Positions 18,688 through 30,048 of a stretch of DNA of 49,442 nt are shown piece by piece (positions within the stretch are counted from its first letter, which is position 1; each line of letters starts with the position of its first letter). The notes beneath the pieces are model-generated. The model had not been told where the DNA came from. It saw only the letters and a program-made list of their open reading frames with translations, and searched no databases. Source of the stretch: Planctomycetaceae bacterium (GTDB lineage: Bacteria; Planctomycetota; Planctomycetia; Pirellulales; Pirellulaceae); assembly GCA_002685655.1 (NCBI GenBank), contig NYXM01000025.1, positions 1 to 49,442 of the forward strand, written 5' to 3'. Position numbers and translations under genes: made by a program.

Positions 18688-18794
18688 TATCGGACACTCA
18701 TTCCTCGAGCGATCCTTCGTGCTTTGCAGTGGTCAGGCATGAGGCAGGATTCTGACGGCTTACGCTCTTGGCCCCGGCGACATACGATGGCGGG

Positions 18795-20624
18795 ATGTCT
18801 CAAGCAGAGTACCAATTCGATGTTCTGGTGATTGGCGGCGGACACGCCGGGGCTGAAGCAGCATTGGCTGCCGCGCGGATGGGAGCCCAGGTTGGGTTGC
18901 TGACCACCAATCTCGATACTATCGGCCAAATGAGTTGCAATCCGGCCATTGGAGGTGTTGCCAAGGGCCAAATCGTGCGCGAAATCGATGCCCTGGGCGG
19001 TGCGATGGGTCAGGCCATTGATGCGACGGGTATTCAGTTTCGTCTTCTGAATCTCCGCAAAGGCCCGGCCATGCACAGCCCTCGTGCCCAGGCCGACAAA
19101 AAGGCCTACCAGCAGGAAGTCAAACGCATTGTCGAGGAGCAAGAGAATCTCACACTGCGTCAGGAGATTGTTGAAGATCTGTTGATCGAACAACACGGTG
19201 ACACGCACCGAGTCATCGGCGTCCGCGTCCTAGGCGACGCCATCTATCGCGCGCCAGCCGTCATTCTGTCCACTGGCACCTTTTTGCGAGCATTAATGCA
19301 TACCGGAGAAGCAAAGACGCCGGGTGGACGAGCAGGGGAGGGGACCTCGGCGGGGATCAGCGGAGCGTTGCGACGACTGGGTTTTCGGCTCGAACGTTTT
19401 AAAACCGGCACGCCGCCCAGGTTGAACGGGCGGACCATCGACTACGACAAGACGCAGCGCCAGCCGGGTGACGAATCGCCTCAGCCGTTCTCGTTTATGT
19501 CAGACAGTGTGCAGACCGAACAGATACCTTGCTGGATCACGTACACCAACACGGCGGTTCACGATTTGATCCACGCAAATCTGCAGCGGGCACCGATGTA
19601 CAGCGGACAGATTCAATCGAATGGACCACGCTATTGCCCGTCGATCGAAGACAAGGTCGTTCGCTTTGCGGACAAGGATCAGCATCAGCTGTTTCTCGAG
19701 CCCGAAGGTCGCCAGACTCGAGAGGTCTACGTCAACGGGATTTCGACCAGCCTTCCGCGCGACGTGCAGGACGCCATGTTCCGTTTGATCCCCGGATTAG
19801 AGAACGCTCAGATCATGCGGTACGGTTATGCCGTTGAATACGACTTCTGTCCACCGGATCAGCTGTGGCCGTCTCTGGAGACCAAGAACATTCAGGGCCT
19901 CTACTTTGCGGGGCAAATCAACGGCACGACGGGTTACGAAGAAGCCGGCGCGCAGGGGTTGATCGCCGGTGCCAACGCCGCGCTACGACTGCGCGGCGAC
20001 GAGCCGCTGGTGCTCGGTCGCGAACAAGCCTATATCGGCGTACTGATCGACGACCTCGTCACGTGTGGAGTCGACGAACCGTATCGAATGTTCACCAGTC
20101 GCGCCGAATACCGGCTGTTACTGCGCCAAGACAATGCCGACCGACGGCTGACTCCGCCGGCCCGTGAAGTTGGACTCGTCGACGAACGCCGTTGGCGACG
20201 ATTGCAGAAAAAAGTAGATGAAATCGAGCGGATCAGCGAACTCTTGGAAACCAATCGTACCGAGGGCGTGACGCTGGCCAAGTACTTGCGACGGCCAGAA
20301 GTTGAATGGTCCGCATTGGTACAGCGGTTGCCCGAACTGGGTGACACTTCCGAAGAAGTGCGTTTGCAAGTCGAATATGACACGAGGTACTCGGGCTATG
20401 TGACGCGTCAACAACAACAAGTTGATCGCCAACAGCGGCTGGCGGAAAAGCGCATTCCAGCGAACTTCGATTTCGCCAGGATTGCTCAGTTGCGAAACGA
20501 GGCTCGCGAAAAGCTGACCCGCGTCCGGCCCGTCAGCATCGCACAGGCGAGCCGGATCAGCGGGATCACGCCTGCGGATGTCGCATTGGTGTTGGCGCAT
20601 CTGGAGCATCGCAGTCGGAGATAA
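18795..20624 (+). CDS. mnmG: tRNA uridine-5-carboxymethylaminomethyl modification enzyme MnmG (GidA)
   Basis: FAD- and NADH-dependent enzyme that, with MnmE, adds the carboxymethylaminomethyl group to U34 of some tRNAs. The 609-residue length fits the family. The FAD motif VIGGGHAGAEAALAAARMG is at the N-terminus. GQMSCNPAIGGVAKGQIVRE is the first family signature, and GLYFAGQINGTTGYEEAGAQ the second. The helical C-terminal MnmE/tRNA-binding part is complete. The ATG at 18795 is chosen; an upstream TTG at 18768 gives nine extra residues without homology. Its partner mnmE is not in the window. Confidence 0.96.
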   Translation: MSQAEYQFDVLVIGGGHAGAEAALAAARMGAQVGLLTTNLDTIGQMSCNPAIGGVAKGQIVREIDALGGAMGQAIDATGIQFRLLNLRKGPAMHSPRAQADKKAYQQEVKRIVEEQENLTLRQEIVEDLLIEQHGDTHRVIGVRVLGDAIYRAPAVILSTGTFLRALMHTGEAKTPGGRAGEGTSAGISGALRRLGFRLERFKTGTPPRLNGRTIDYDKTQRQPGDESPQPFSFMSDSVQTEQIPCWITYTNTAVHDLIHANLQRAPMYSGQIQSNGPRYCPSIEDKVVRFADKDQHQLFLEPEGRQTREVYVNGISTSLPRDVQDAMFRLIPGLENAQIMRYGYAVEYDFCPPDQLWPSLETKNIQGLYFAGQINGTTGYEEAGAQGLIAGANAALRLRGDEPLVLGREQAYIGVLIDDLVTCGVDEPYRMFTSRAEYRLLLRQDNADRRLTPPAREVGLVDERRWRRLQKKVDEIERISELLETNRTEGVTLAKYLRRPEVEWSALVQRLPELGDTSEEVRLQVEYDTRYSGYVTRQQQQVDRQQRLAEKRIPANFDFARIAQLRNEAREKLTRVRPVSIAQASRISGITPADVALVLAHLEHRSRR

Positions 20625-20738
20625 TGACGTGGCGGCGGACATGGCCACCGATGGCCCGCCTGTGGCCGGTCGGGAATCGTCATCAAGCGTTCCGCCTGTC
20701 GCTTCAGCGCGCCAGCCGCAGTGCTGCCACGAATCTGA

Positions 20739-23781
<3,043 letters not shown>

Positions 23782-23848
23782 CATGAGAAGCGAGCAGCTG
23801 GAGGAACGAGCAGCTGGAGAAGAACCATTTTTTGGGAGCGATTGGTCC

Positions 23849-23878
23849 GAAGCGGCGGGGGAATCTCCTCGCCGCTTC
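23849..23878. terminator. Bidirectional terminator-like hairpin
   Basis: A perfect 9-bp stem, GAAGCGGCG and CGCCGCTTC, around a 12-base loop. It lies between the converging SHD1-like gene and FmdB-like gene, followed by a T-rich stretch on the plus strand (TTCTTCTCG). It is well placed to stop transcription from both sides. Just before it, GAGCAGCTGGAG is repeated directly. Confidence 0.65.
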
Positions 23879-23900
23879 TTCTCGTTCTAGAAAGCTTGGA

Positions 23901-24137
23901 TTACTCGCCCACACACCGCCCCATGCCGCATTGAGGTAGTCCGCACCCACCTCCCGGCATCGGCTGCTGACCACACATAGGCAAGGCATTCTTATTGGTT
24001 GCGTGGGCAGCCGGAACGCTGAGTAGCCGGTTCACCGATGCAGTGCCGCATTCCGGGCAAACGGGAGTCTCTTCACCGCGAATCAAGAGTTCGAATTGAC
24101 CGTGACATGTGTCACACTGATATTCATATATCGGCAT
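23901..24137 (-). CDS. FmdB-family zinc ribbon protein
   Basis: A 78-residue protein beginning MPIYEYQCDTCHGQFE, the hallmark of the FmdB/CxxC_CxxC-type putative regulatory family. The zinc knuckle is CDTC and CPEC. The C-terminal tail is glycine- and cysteine-rich (GGGCGLPQCGMGRC) and may bind another metal. The ATG at 24137 has a good ribosome site, TAGGAG, seven bases upstream; the frame to 24179 crosses a tandem repeat and is not used. Its role is unknown, and no partner gene is adjacent. Confidence 0.9.
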   Translation of the reverse strand: MPIYEYQCDTCHGQFELLIRGEETPVCPECGTASVNRLLSVPAAHATNKNALPMCGQQPMPGGGCGLPQCGMGRCVGE

Positions 24138-24160
24138 CGCGAGACTCCTAGTCGATAGAC

Positions 24161-24204
24161 ATGAAACGGTGCCACCCATGTGCTATGAAACTGTGCCACC
24201 CATG
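24161..24204. repeat. Tandem direct repeat, two copies of 20 bp
   Basis: ATGAAAC(G/T)GTGCCACCCATG occurs at 24161-24180 and again at 24185-24204, one mismatch, a 24-base period. It lies in the divergent gap between the FmdB-like gene and nnrE, so it may overlap promoter or operator positions. Confidence 0.75.
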
Positions 24205-24277
24205 CAACTATGCTATAAGAACTGTGGAATCCATTATAAAAAGCGATGGCCCATTTACCAACGGCGGCCGCAGGGCA

Positions 24278-24994
24278 ATGTTCAACGCACGAAATTTCGC
24301 CGAGCGAGATGTCATTGTGCCTACTCGGTACCTTACGCGTGATCAAGTTCGGTGTGTCGACCAGATCGCGATCGAGCAGTTTGGGATGTCCGGTCTGGTG
24401 TTGATGGAAAACGCCGGCCGTGGCTGTGCGGATGTGCTCTGTGAAGTCGGAATAGCCGGACCGGTTCTGATCTGTTGCGGCAAGGGGAACAACGGCGGTG
24501 ATGGGCTGGTCATCGCACGCCAACTGGATGTGCGCGGCTATAAACCACTTGTCCTGCTCGCGTGTGCAGCTAGCGAACTAAAAGGGGATGCCGCAGTCAA
24601 TTTCGCGATCTTGCGGCGAACATCGGTGGAGATCAAGCAGGTCGAATCTAGTTGTGATTGGGGGGTGATCTCGGAATGGTTTGATAGCTCGGACTGGGTC
24701 GTCGATGCGCTGTTAGGAACCGGATCGCGTGGTGAACCACGATTCCCAGTCGACCAACTGATTCGTCGCGCGAACGCTGCAACGGCGCGGAAGCTGGCGA
24801 TTGATCTTCCCAGCGGTTTGGATTGTGACACCGGCCAGCACGCCAATGAGACATTTCGCGCTGCTCACACTTGTACGCTGGTTGCGCAAAAAGCTGGTTT
24901 TCAGGTGGAGGTCGCCAAACCGTTCCTGGGCACTGTGCATGTGTTGGATATTGGTGCGCCGCGCGAGGTGCTAGAGGCAGTTCTGGCGCGCTGA
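24278..24994 (+). CDS. nnrE: NAD(P)H-hydrate epimerase (YjeF N-terminal domain)
   Basis: Interconverts the R and S forms of damaged, hydrated NAD(P)H so that a dehydratase can repair them. The 238-residue protein is a single YjeF-N domain. It contains the early helix VDQIAIEQFGMSGLVLMENAG, the phosphate-binding GKGNNGGDGLVIAR (residues 68-81), VVDALLGTG and DLPSGLDCDTG. The fused dehydratase half (NnrD) is absent here and not elsewhere in the window. The ATG at 24278 is preferred. The longer frame to 24161 runs through the tandem repeat and lacks homology. Confidence 0.92.
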   Translation: MFNARNFAERDVIVPTRYLTRDQVRCVDQIAIEQFGMSGLVLMENAGRGCADVLCEVGIAGPVLICCGKGNNGGDGLVIARQLDVRGYKPLVLLACAASELKGDAAVNFAILRRTSVEIKQVESSCDWGVISEWFDSSDWVVDALLGTGSRGEPRFPVDQLIRRANAATARKLAIDLPSGLDCDTGQHANETFRAAHTCTLVAQKAGFQVEVAKPFLGTVHVLDIGAPREVLEAVLAR

Positions 24995-25016
24995 ACTGCG
25001 TGTAACCAACTGGCAG

Positions 25017-25520
25017 TTAGAGCGTCTTGGTCATGAACGCAAAGGCCGAACTGCTTGTGTCACCGGCGCTAAAACCGACGTCTTCGTAGAGCCTTCGCGC
25101 CACGAGATTATCCGCTCGGACCTCCAGCGTTACTTTGCAGCAGCCATGGCTTGCGGCTTCGGCTTCAATTGTCTGTAGCATCCGGCGGCCAATGCCCAGT
25201 CCGCGAAAGCCCAGTCCGCGAAAACCGTCACGCACCGCCAAGTCGTGAATATTCAGTAGTGGCTGTGCGTAGAAGGTCGAGAAACCCAGAAAGCAAATTG
25301 CCACACCCACCGCTTGCGCTTCGTAAAATGCCAGGAAGTAGCGACCGGCGGACTGTTTCTGCAGTTCGGATATCAGCCGAGCACGCACTTCCGGTGAAAA
25401 AGAGACGCCACCCACCTGCGGCTCCTTCGCATAGGCATCAAGCAATTCGATGATGGCGCGTTGGTGCCCGGCATCTTCGAGATCAGCGATTCGGACGTCG
25501 ACTTCCGGTCTTTCCTTCAT
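25017..25520 (-). CDS. GNAT-family N-acetyltransferase
   Basis: A 167-residue acetyltransferase of unknown substrate. The acetyl-CoA-binding motif A is VRDGFRGLGFRGLGIGRRML, and motif B is LEVRADNLVARRLYEDVGF. The loop normally has a single R-G-x-G-x-G/A; here a 15-base unit (25195-25209 and 25210-25224) is duplicated in tandem, which inserts five residues (FRGLG) in the loop. The duplication is in frame. The start is the ATG at 25520. The gene is 45 bp downstream of the diadenylate cyclase gene, on the same strand, and may be cotranscribed with it. Confidence 0.9.
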   Translation of the reverse strand: MKERPEVDVRIADLEDAGHQRAIIELLDAYAKEPQVGGVSFSPEVRARLISELQKQSAGRYFLAFYEAQAVGVAICFLGFSTFYAQPLLNIHDLAVRDGFRGLGFRGLGIGRRMLQTIEAEAASHGCCKVTLEVRADNLVARRLYEDVGFSAGDTSSSAFAFMTKTL

Positions 25521-25565
25521 GATGAAGACTGCACGCGGCGTTGGTGGCGAAGCGGAAGTATGCGG

Positions 25566-26501
25566 CTAATCCGATGCCTGCGACGGAGGCTCGTATTCAA
25601 AATCTTTCCACTTCATCGCACGGCGAAATGGCTCAACCCGAAGCAGGATCTCGCCGTTTTGAAAGATCCGCACGGTACCATTGGATTCGCTCACGACGAC
25701 TGCGATTGCGTTGGTGTTCTTGCTGATAGCAGCAGCTGCCCAATGCCGTGATCCGAGTCCCTTGGAAAGTGTCAAGTTGGCGCTGGCCGTCTCGACAATC
25801 TGGCAACCACGTTCAACCGTTCCATCTGGACTGACGATGAAGGCACCGTCCAGCGGTGCGACTTCCTTGACGGCCTCACGGACGCGAGGGTCTTGAAGCT
25901 GGCGCTCCTTGCGACCGTATCCTCGCACGGGATCGAAGCCTCCTGGACGGCTTTTGCTCAGGACTTTTCGCGTATCACCCACGACGAACAACGTGCCGAC
26001 GGGCTTGCCTTCACGTCCTTCGCGACCGATCTCAACAGCCAGATCGACCACGGTCTTGAGCGTCTCAAGGGGAACACTGGTTTCGATCTTACGCAGGTCG
26101 TGTGATGTCAAGCGACGCAGATGTTCGTGCAGCCGAATATAACTGATCGAATCGATCTGCCCGGGCTCGAAGCCGCTGTAGACCGCGACGACTCCGGCTC
26201 CGGGAGACAAAATGTCGTCCGCCACAGCCTCCAGGAGTGCCAACGTCAGCTTCTCGAACACGGGTGCGTCCGGCGTGTCCAAAACGACGGTGGAAAGGCC
26301 GGCTTCCGTGGCCCCGACAAGCTCGTCCTCATGGTCGGCAACGACAACGATTTTTTCATCATTCGCACATTCGCGCAGCTCCTCCCAATCCGTTGGGCCG
26401 TCTAGCATCACCAACAGCGCGTCAGCATCGTCTGCTTCGCTAAGACGAACCGCGAGCTTATAGATTGTCTCGAACTGTTGGTCAAATCTCTGAGGTTTCA
26501 T
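25566..26501 (-). CDS. DisA_N/DacZ-like diadenylate cyclase
   Basis: A 311-residue protein with an N-terminal alpha/beta part (about residues 1-130) and a C-terminal diadenylate cyclase (DAC) domain (about 145-295), an architecture like archaeal DacZ. It would make cyclic di-AMP from two ATP. The catalytic DGA motif is at 218-220 (PLDGAFIV). The second motif, usually RHR in DisA/CdaA, reads GLGSRHWAAAAIS (252-254 = RHW), so its third residue is changed. It has no membrane segment. The ATG at 26501 starts the gene; a GNAT gene follows closely. Activity is plausible but not certain because of the altered motif. Confidence 0.85.
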   Translation of the reverse strand: MKPQRFDQQFETIYKLAVRLSEADDADALLVMLDGPTDWEELRECANDEKIVVVADHEDELVGATEAGLSTVVLDTPDAPVFEKLTLALLEAVADDILSPGAGVVAVYSGFEPGQIDSISYIRLHEHLRRLTSHDLRKIETSVPLETLKTVVDLAVEIGREGREGKPVGTLFVVGDTRKVLSKSRPGGFDPVRGYGRKERQLQDPRVREAVKEVAPLDGAFIVSPDGTVERGCQIVETASANLTLSKGLGSRHWAAAAISKNTNAIAVVVSESNGTVRIFQNGEILLRVEPFRRAMKWKDFEYEPPSQASD

Positions 26502-27038
26502 ACAGAAGACATACGTTGGTTGGGGGCAATAGAGGCGGTCGGGAGGGCAAAATGCGTAGCATTTACATCGTATCGGTTATCGGTGCGCAGAGCAACGTCG
26601 ACCATCACGCGCGGTCACACCGCAATGGCCGATCGATACGCACCCTCGAATCATGGGCAACCATCAGCCAGCCCGTTTGCTTAGTCGGTGGTTGCCCGAT
26701 GTCGAAGAGGCGCTGTCTCATTCGAATCGTACGAGAGACGTGCTTCATGTAGCACCGCCGCTTGCATTACCAGGCCGCTCGCAGCTTCGAGTTTCAACCA
26801 AAGTAGACGTCGCAGAAGAATCAACGGCACCAACGGCGACGAGTTCTGGCATTTGATTGCAGCAACGCTGGCCCTGATCGCAGTTGGGTTGAACTAGAAA
26901 GCTTGTATCAGGTTTTTCTTTACAAATGAGCCACGTTTTTAGCGACGGGCACCGACCGCAGGTTGGTCGGGGATCGGGTCGTCGCAACCGAGCGATAGCT
27001 CGCATCGGTCCGAGGCACAGCCTCGCTCGATCGCCAAC
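26502..27038. other. Intergenic region, no gene seen
   Basis: About 540 bp between the cyclase gene (leftward) and the end of the HEAT gene (leftward). It should hold the promoter of the cyclase operon. Its right end contains the multi-hairpin element at 26952-27025. Short open frames here have no domain or ribosome-site support. Confidence 0.5.
26952..27025. repeat. Multi-hairpin intergenic element
   Basis: Three successive small palindromes: CCGACC/GGTCGG (26952-26970), CGAGC-GATA-GCTCG (26989-27002) and CGAGGC-ACA-GCCTCG with overlapping arms (27011-27025). The clustered arrangement looks like a structured repeat or transcription end. It sits just past the stop of the HEAT-repeat gene. 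Confidence 0.55.
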
Positions 27039-27764
27039 CTAATAGAATATCCGCCGGACCCGATCTGCGAGTGACTCTGTCGGCAGAATGGGGCTCGGCT
27101 CGCCGTGAAGATAGGCTCGCCAGACGGCAACATTGTCGCCCAGTGACTGGCCAGTCGAGGACCTTAGAGATTGCACGGCCCGATTCTGAATCGCCGGGTT
27201 GCCGTCGTCCAGGGCCAGTGAAAGGGCCTGGACCGCTTGTTGATCCTCGCAATTGCCAAGTGCGGCGACGGCAGACAATCGCACATCAGTATCTGCATCG
27301 TCAGTGGCTAAACGCGATAGGCCAGCGGCCGCGTCAGAATCAGCGCGACGACCAAACGCCTCACTGGCTGCAACTCGGACGAGCGGATCCGCGTCAACGG
27401 CGGCGGCCTGAATTCCAGGCAGTGCCGAGATCGTCGAGATTTCGCCTAAGACTCGTACCCCAGCGGCTCGAATCAGAGGATTCTCGTCATCCCGGATCAA
27501 CTCGGTCATCCGCGCAACGGTCTGTTCCTGCTGCTGGGGCTCAAACGATTTGGCCGAGCGTTTGGTGGCGCGTAATTCTGAGATTCGCTGATGAAACGTT
27601 GGGCCCATCCGTTCGTCCTCGGCCCACTGCTGCCTCGTGTACGGATTCAGAGCCGAGATGCCGTAGAATTCCCCGCTGACACAGCCCGTCGATAGGGTGA
27701 TCACGAGGCAGAACCCCAGGACTGGCAAGCGCTTAGTGTGCGCGCTGTTGGATTTTGTGTGCAT
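27039..27764 (-). CDS. HEAT-repeat lipoprotein-like secreted protein
   Basis: A 241-residue protein. From the ATG at 27764 it begins with a basic leader and a hydrophobic segment ending LSTGC, an imperfect lipobox (the -3 residue is Ser), so a lipid-anchored envelope location is likely. Residues from about 75 onward form HEAT/PBS-type helical repeats (IRAAGVRVLGEIS, VRVAASEAFGRR, VRLSAVAALGNC, IQNRAVQSLR), a scaffold for protein-protein contact. The longer frame to 27887 would bury the signal peptide. No catalytic residues are recognisable. Confidence 0.82.
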   Translation of the reverse strand: MHTKSNSAHTKRLPVLGFCLVITLSTGCVSGEFYGISALNPYTRQQWAEDERMGPTFHQRISELRATKRSAKSFEPQQQEQTVARMTELIRDDENPLIRAAGVRVLGEISTISALPGIQAAAVDADPLVRVAASEAFGRRADSDAAAGLSRLATDDADTDVRLSAVAALGNCEDQQAVQALSLALDDGNPAIQNRAVQSLRSSTGQSLGDNVAVWRAYLHGEPSPILPTESLADRVRRIFY

Positions 27765-28028
27765 AGATCGATGCGCCGGGCGCGAATGTGCCACGAAATG
27801 AGAAAAGCCGCGGGAATGTAGCAAAACGCCGACCAAGCTGCCAGACGAATCGGCGACAAGGCCGTGCCTTGTTTGTCCTGGCCCCAAGTTTTGCTACAAC
27901 ATAACGTTAGTGGTCCTCGAGGTCGGCAATTCCGCCAACCATGATCGATTTTTTGACCAACACGTATCATGGGTACCGGTCACCCGTTGGATTTCGTTGC
28001 CCCTTTTCAACTGGCTGAGGAGACTCTC

Positions 28029-28544
28029 GTGGTCGACCCGTCACAACATGCCGATTCACGTAATCTGGTGGAGTCCATTCTGCGCTACATCCCTGGATTC
28101 AAGGGATATTTGGAAAAAGAGTATCGGCGCGATAGTGATTACTTGGCGCGCACGCATCTGGGAGACCAATTGCGAAAGTGCAAATCGCAACTGGACCATT
28201 ATCAACGCGCTTTGGTTGAGTCCGCTGCTTTGGACGAACTGCCGAAGTGCGAGCGACTGCGAACAAGAGTCGATACACTCGAATCGCGAATTCGCGGCGC
28301 CGTTCGCGGCTACAGTGGTTTTTTTGATTTTGTTCGCGTCAACGAAGCCGTCCTGGACGATGTCTACGACCACGATATGGCGCTCCTAACCGATGTCGCA
28401 ACATTGCTGGATGCGACCGGTCGATTGTCAACAACGGATACTGCTAACGTAACGGTGGATGATCTGCTGCAGCAGGTTGAGGATCTGCATTCCAAGTTCG
28501 ATGGGCGTACTGCCCTGCTCGAAGGGCTGGACGAAAAATCATGA
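28029..28544 (+). CDS. Coiled-coil protein upstream of SPFH gene
   Basis: Function unknown. The GTG at 28029 has an excellent ribosome site, AGGAG, six bases upstream, giving 171 residues; an ATG at 27969 in the same frame lacks one. The protein is hydrophilic and helical. It starts VVDPSQHADSRNLVESILRYIPGFKGYLEKE and then has a long predicted helix (YLARTHLGDQLRKCKSQL to LESRIRGAVRG), with an acidic C-terminus. There is no signal peptide or membrane segment. It is 102 bp upstream of the SPFH gene and probably in one operon, so it may act with it at the membrane. Confidence 0.72.
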   Translation: MVDPSQHADSRNLVESILRYIPGFKGYLEKEYRRDSDYLARTHLGDQLRKCKSQLDHYQRALVESAALDELPKCERLRTRVDTLESRIRGAVRGYSGFFDFVRVNEAVLDDVYDHDMALLTDVATLLDATGRLSTTDTANVTVDDLLQQVEDLHSKFDGRTALLEGLDEKS

Positions 28545-28646
28545 CGTGGTTGTGGCCCGTTTGATTGAGTGGGCGTCCGTCACGTGTTCTTTGCTGTTCT
28601 TCATTTCAGAGTGTCACAAGTCAGCTAGCCATAAGGACTGCCTCCA

Positions 28647-30029
28647 ATGGCCAAATTGGAAGTCATTGATTTCTTTGACGAGTCAAACCGTTCGTTGGTA
28701 CATCGCATCCCGCCTCACGGTTCTTCCGACATCAAGATCGGTGCCCAGTTGATCGTTCAGGAAGCACAAGAGGCGATCTTCTTTCGCGATGGAAAAGCGA
28801 TGGATCGGTTTGGTCCTGGACGTCACACGTTGACCACCGCCAATGTTCCCATCCTCACCCGGATTTTGACAATTCCGTGGGAGCGTTCGCCGTTCCAAGC
28901 ATCCGTCTACTTTATTGGCAAACAGACTTTCCTGGACCAGAAATGGGGCACGCGTCAGCCGATTACGCTGCGCGACAAGGAATTCGGCATGGTTCGGCTG
29001 CGCAGCTTCGGGAAGTTTTCGTTTCGAGTGACCGATTCGGCATTGCTATTGAACACGTTGGTTGGCACGCAAGGGAAATTCACGACGGATGAAGTGACTT
29101 CGTTTCTGAAGGACCAGATTGTCTCACGGATGACCGACCTGTTGGGAACGTTGGGCATCAACATGCTCGATCTGCCGGCCAAGTTTGACGAAATCGGGTC
29201 TGCGACGCGCGTCAAAGTTGCGGAAGAGTTTGCCAAGTATGGCTTGGAACTGGTCGACTTCTTTATCAACGCGATCACGCCTCCCGAGGAAGTTCAAAAG
29301 GCGATTGACGCAAGAAGCAGTATGGGCGCGATTGGAGATCTCCGCGCCTTCACCATGTACCAGGCCGCTAACAGTATGTCGAAGATGGCCGAACAAGGTG
29401 GCGGCGGCGGGGCGGGCGGTGGCGCGATGAGTATGGGGATGGGGGCAGGGTTCGGCATGATGATGCCGACTATGTTGCAGCAAGCGATGCAAGGCTTACA
29501 TCCCACACAAGGTGCGGCACCAGCCGCGGGTGCTGTTGCAGCAGGCGTTGGCGCGGCTGCCGGGACCGCCGCAGCCGGGAAAGGCGGTGTCAGTTTTGAT
29601 GCCTTGTCCAGTGCCGCCCCCAGCAGTGATCCTCGTGATTTGGTCCGCAACGTCGCGCAGTCTTCCGAATGGAAGATTCAAGAAAATGGTGATGTCTGGC
29701 AGATCACGGTGCCCATTGGTTCACTGCGCAAACAGACAGTCACCGTCAACTTTGCCGCCAAGGATGAAGCAGGACACGGACTGATTTCTTACTCATCGGC
29801 CTGCGGGCCCGCAACACCCCAAAACGCGATGTTGCTCTTGAGATTCAACCAGCAGATGGTGCACGGCGCGTTTGCCGTCGAAAGTACTTCGTCCGGCGAT
29901 GTCGTCGTCGTACATGCCAATCAACTTGCCGACACCGCCGACGCGTTGGAAGTCACACGCGTGCTTACCGCGGTGGCCTGGCAGGCTGACAAGGCAGAGG
30001 AAAAGCTGACCGGCGGCGACGACCACTGA
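28647..30029 (+). CDS. SPFH/Band 7 domain protein (YdjI/'virion core' type)
   Basis: A 460-residue protein of the SPFH family (YdjI-like; annotated in some genomes as 'virion core protein'). In Bacillus relatives YdjI belongs to a PspA-linked membrane-stress module. The SPFH part is about residues 25-220 ([27 protein letters not shown] at the start, then [20 protein letters not shown]). A glycine/alanine/methionine-rich linker follows (about 250-320), then a beta-rich C-terminal domain. No zinc ribbon of the kind ending some relatives is visible. The ATG at 28647 follows AAGGA. It converges on the methyltransferase gene, 19 bp away. Confidence 0.88.
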   Translation: MAKLEVIDFFDESNRSLVHRIPPHGSSDIKIGAQLIVQEAQEAIFFRDGKAMDRFGPGRHTLTTANVPILTRILTIPWERSPFQASVYFIGKQTFLDQKWGTRQPITLRDKEFGMVRLRSFGKFSFRVTDSALLLNTLVGTQGKFTTDEVTSFLKDQIVSRMTDLLGTLGINMLDLPAKFDEIGSATRVKVAEEFAKYGLELVDFFINAITPPEEVQKAIDARSSMGAIGDLRAFTMYQAANSMSKMAEQGGGGGAGGGAMSMGMGAGFGMMMPTMLQQAMQGLHPTQGAAPAAGAVAAGVGAAAGTAAAGKGGVSFDALSSAAPSSDPRDLVRNVAQSSEWKIQENGDVWQITVPIGSLRKQTVTVNFAAKDEAGHGLISYSSACGPATPQNAMLLLRFNQQMVHGAFAVESTSSGDVVVVHANQLADTADALEVTRVLTAVAWQADKAEEKLTGGDDH

Positions 30030-30048
30030 GGTTCCATTTGACAAATGT

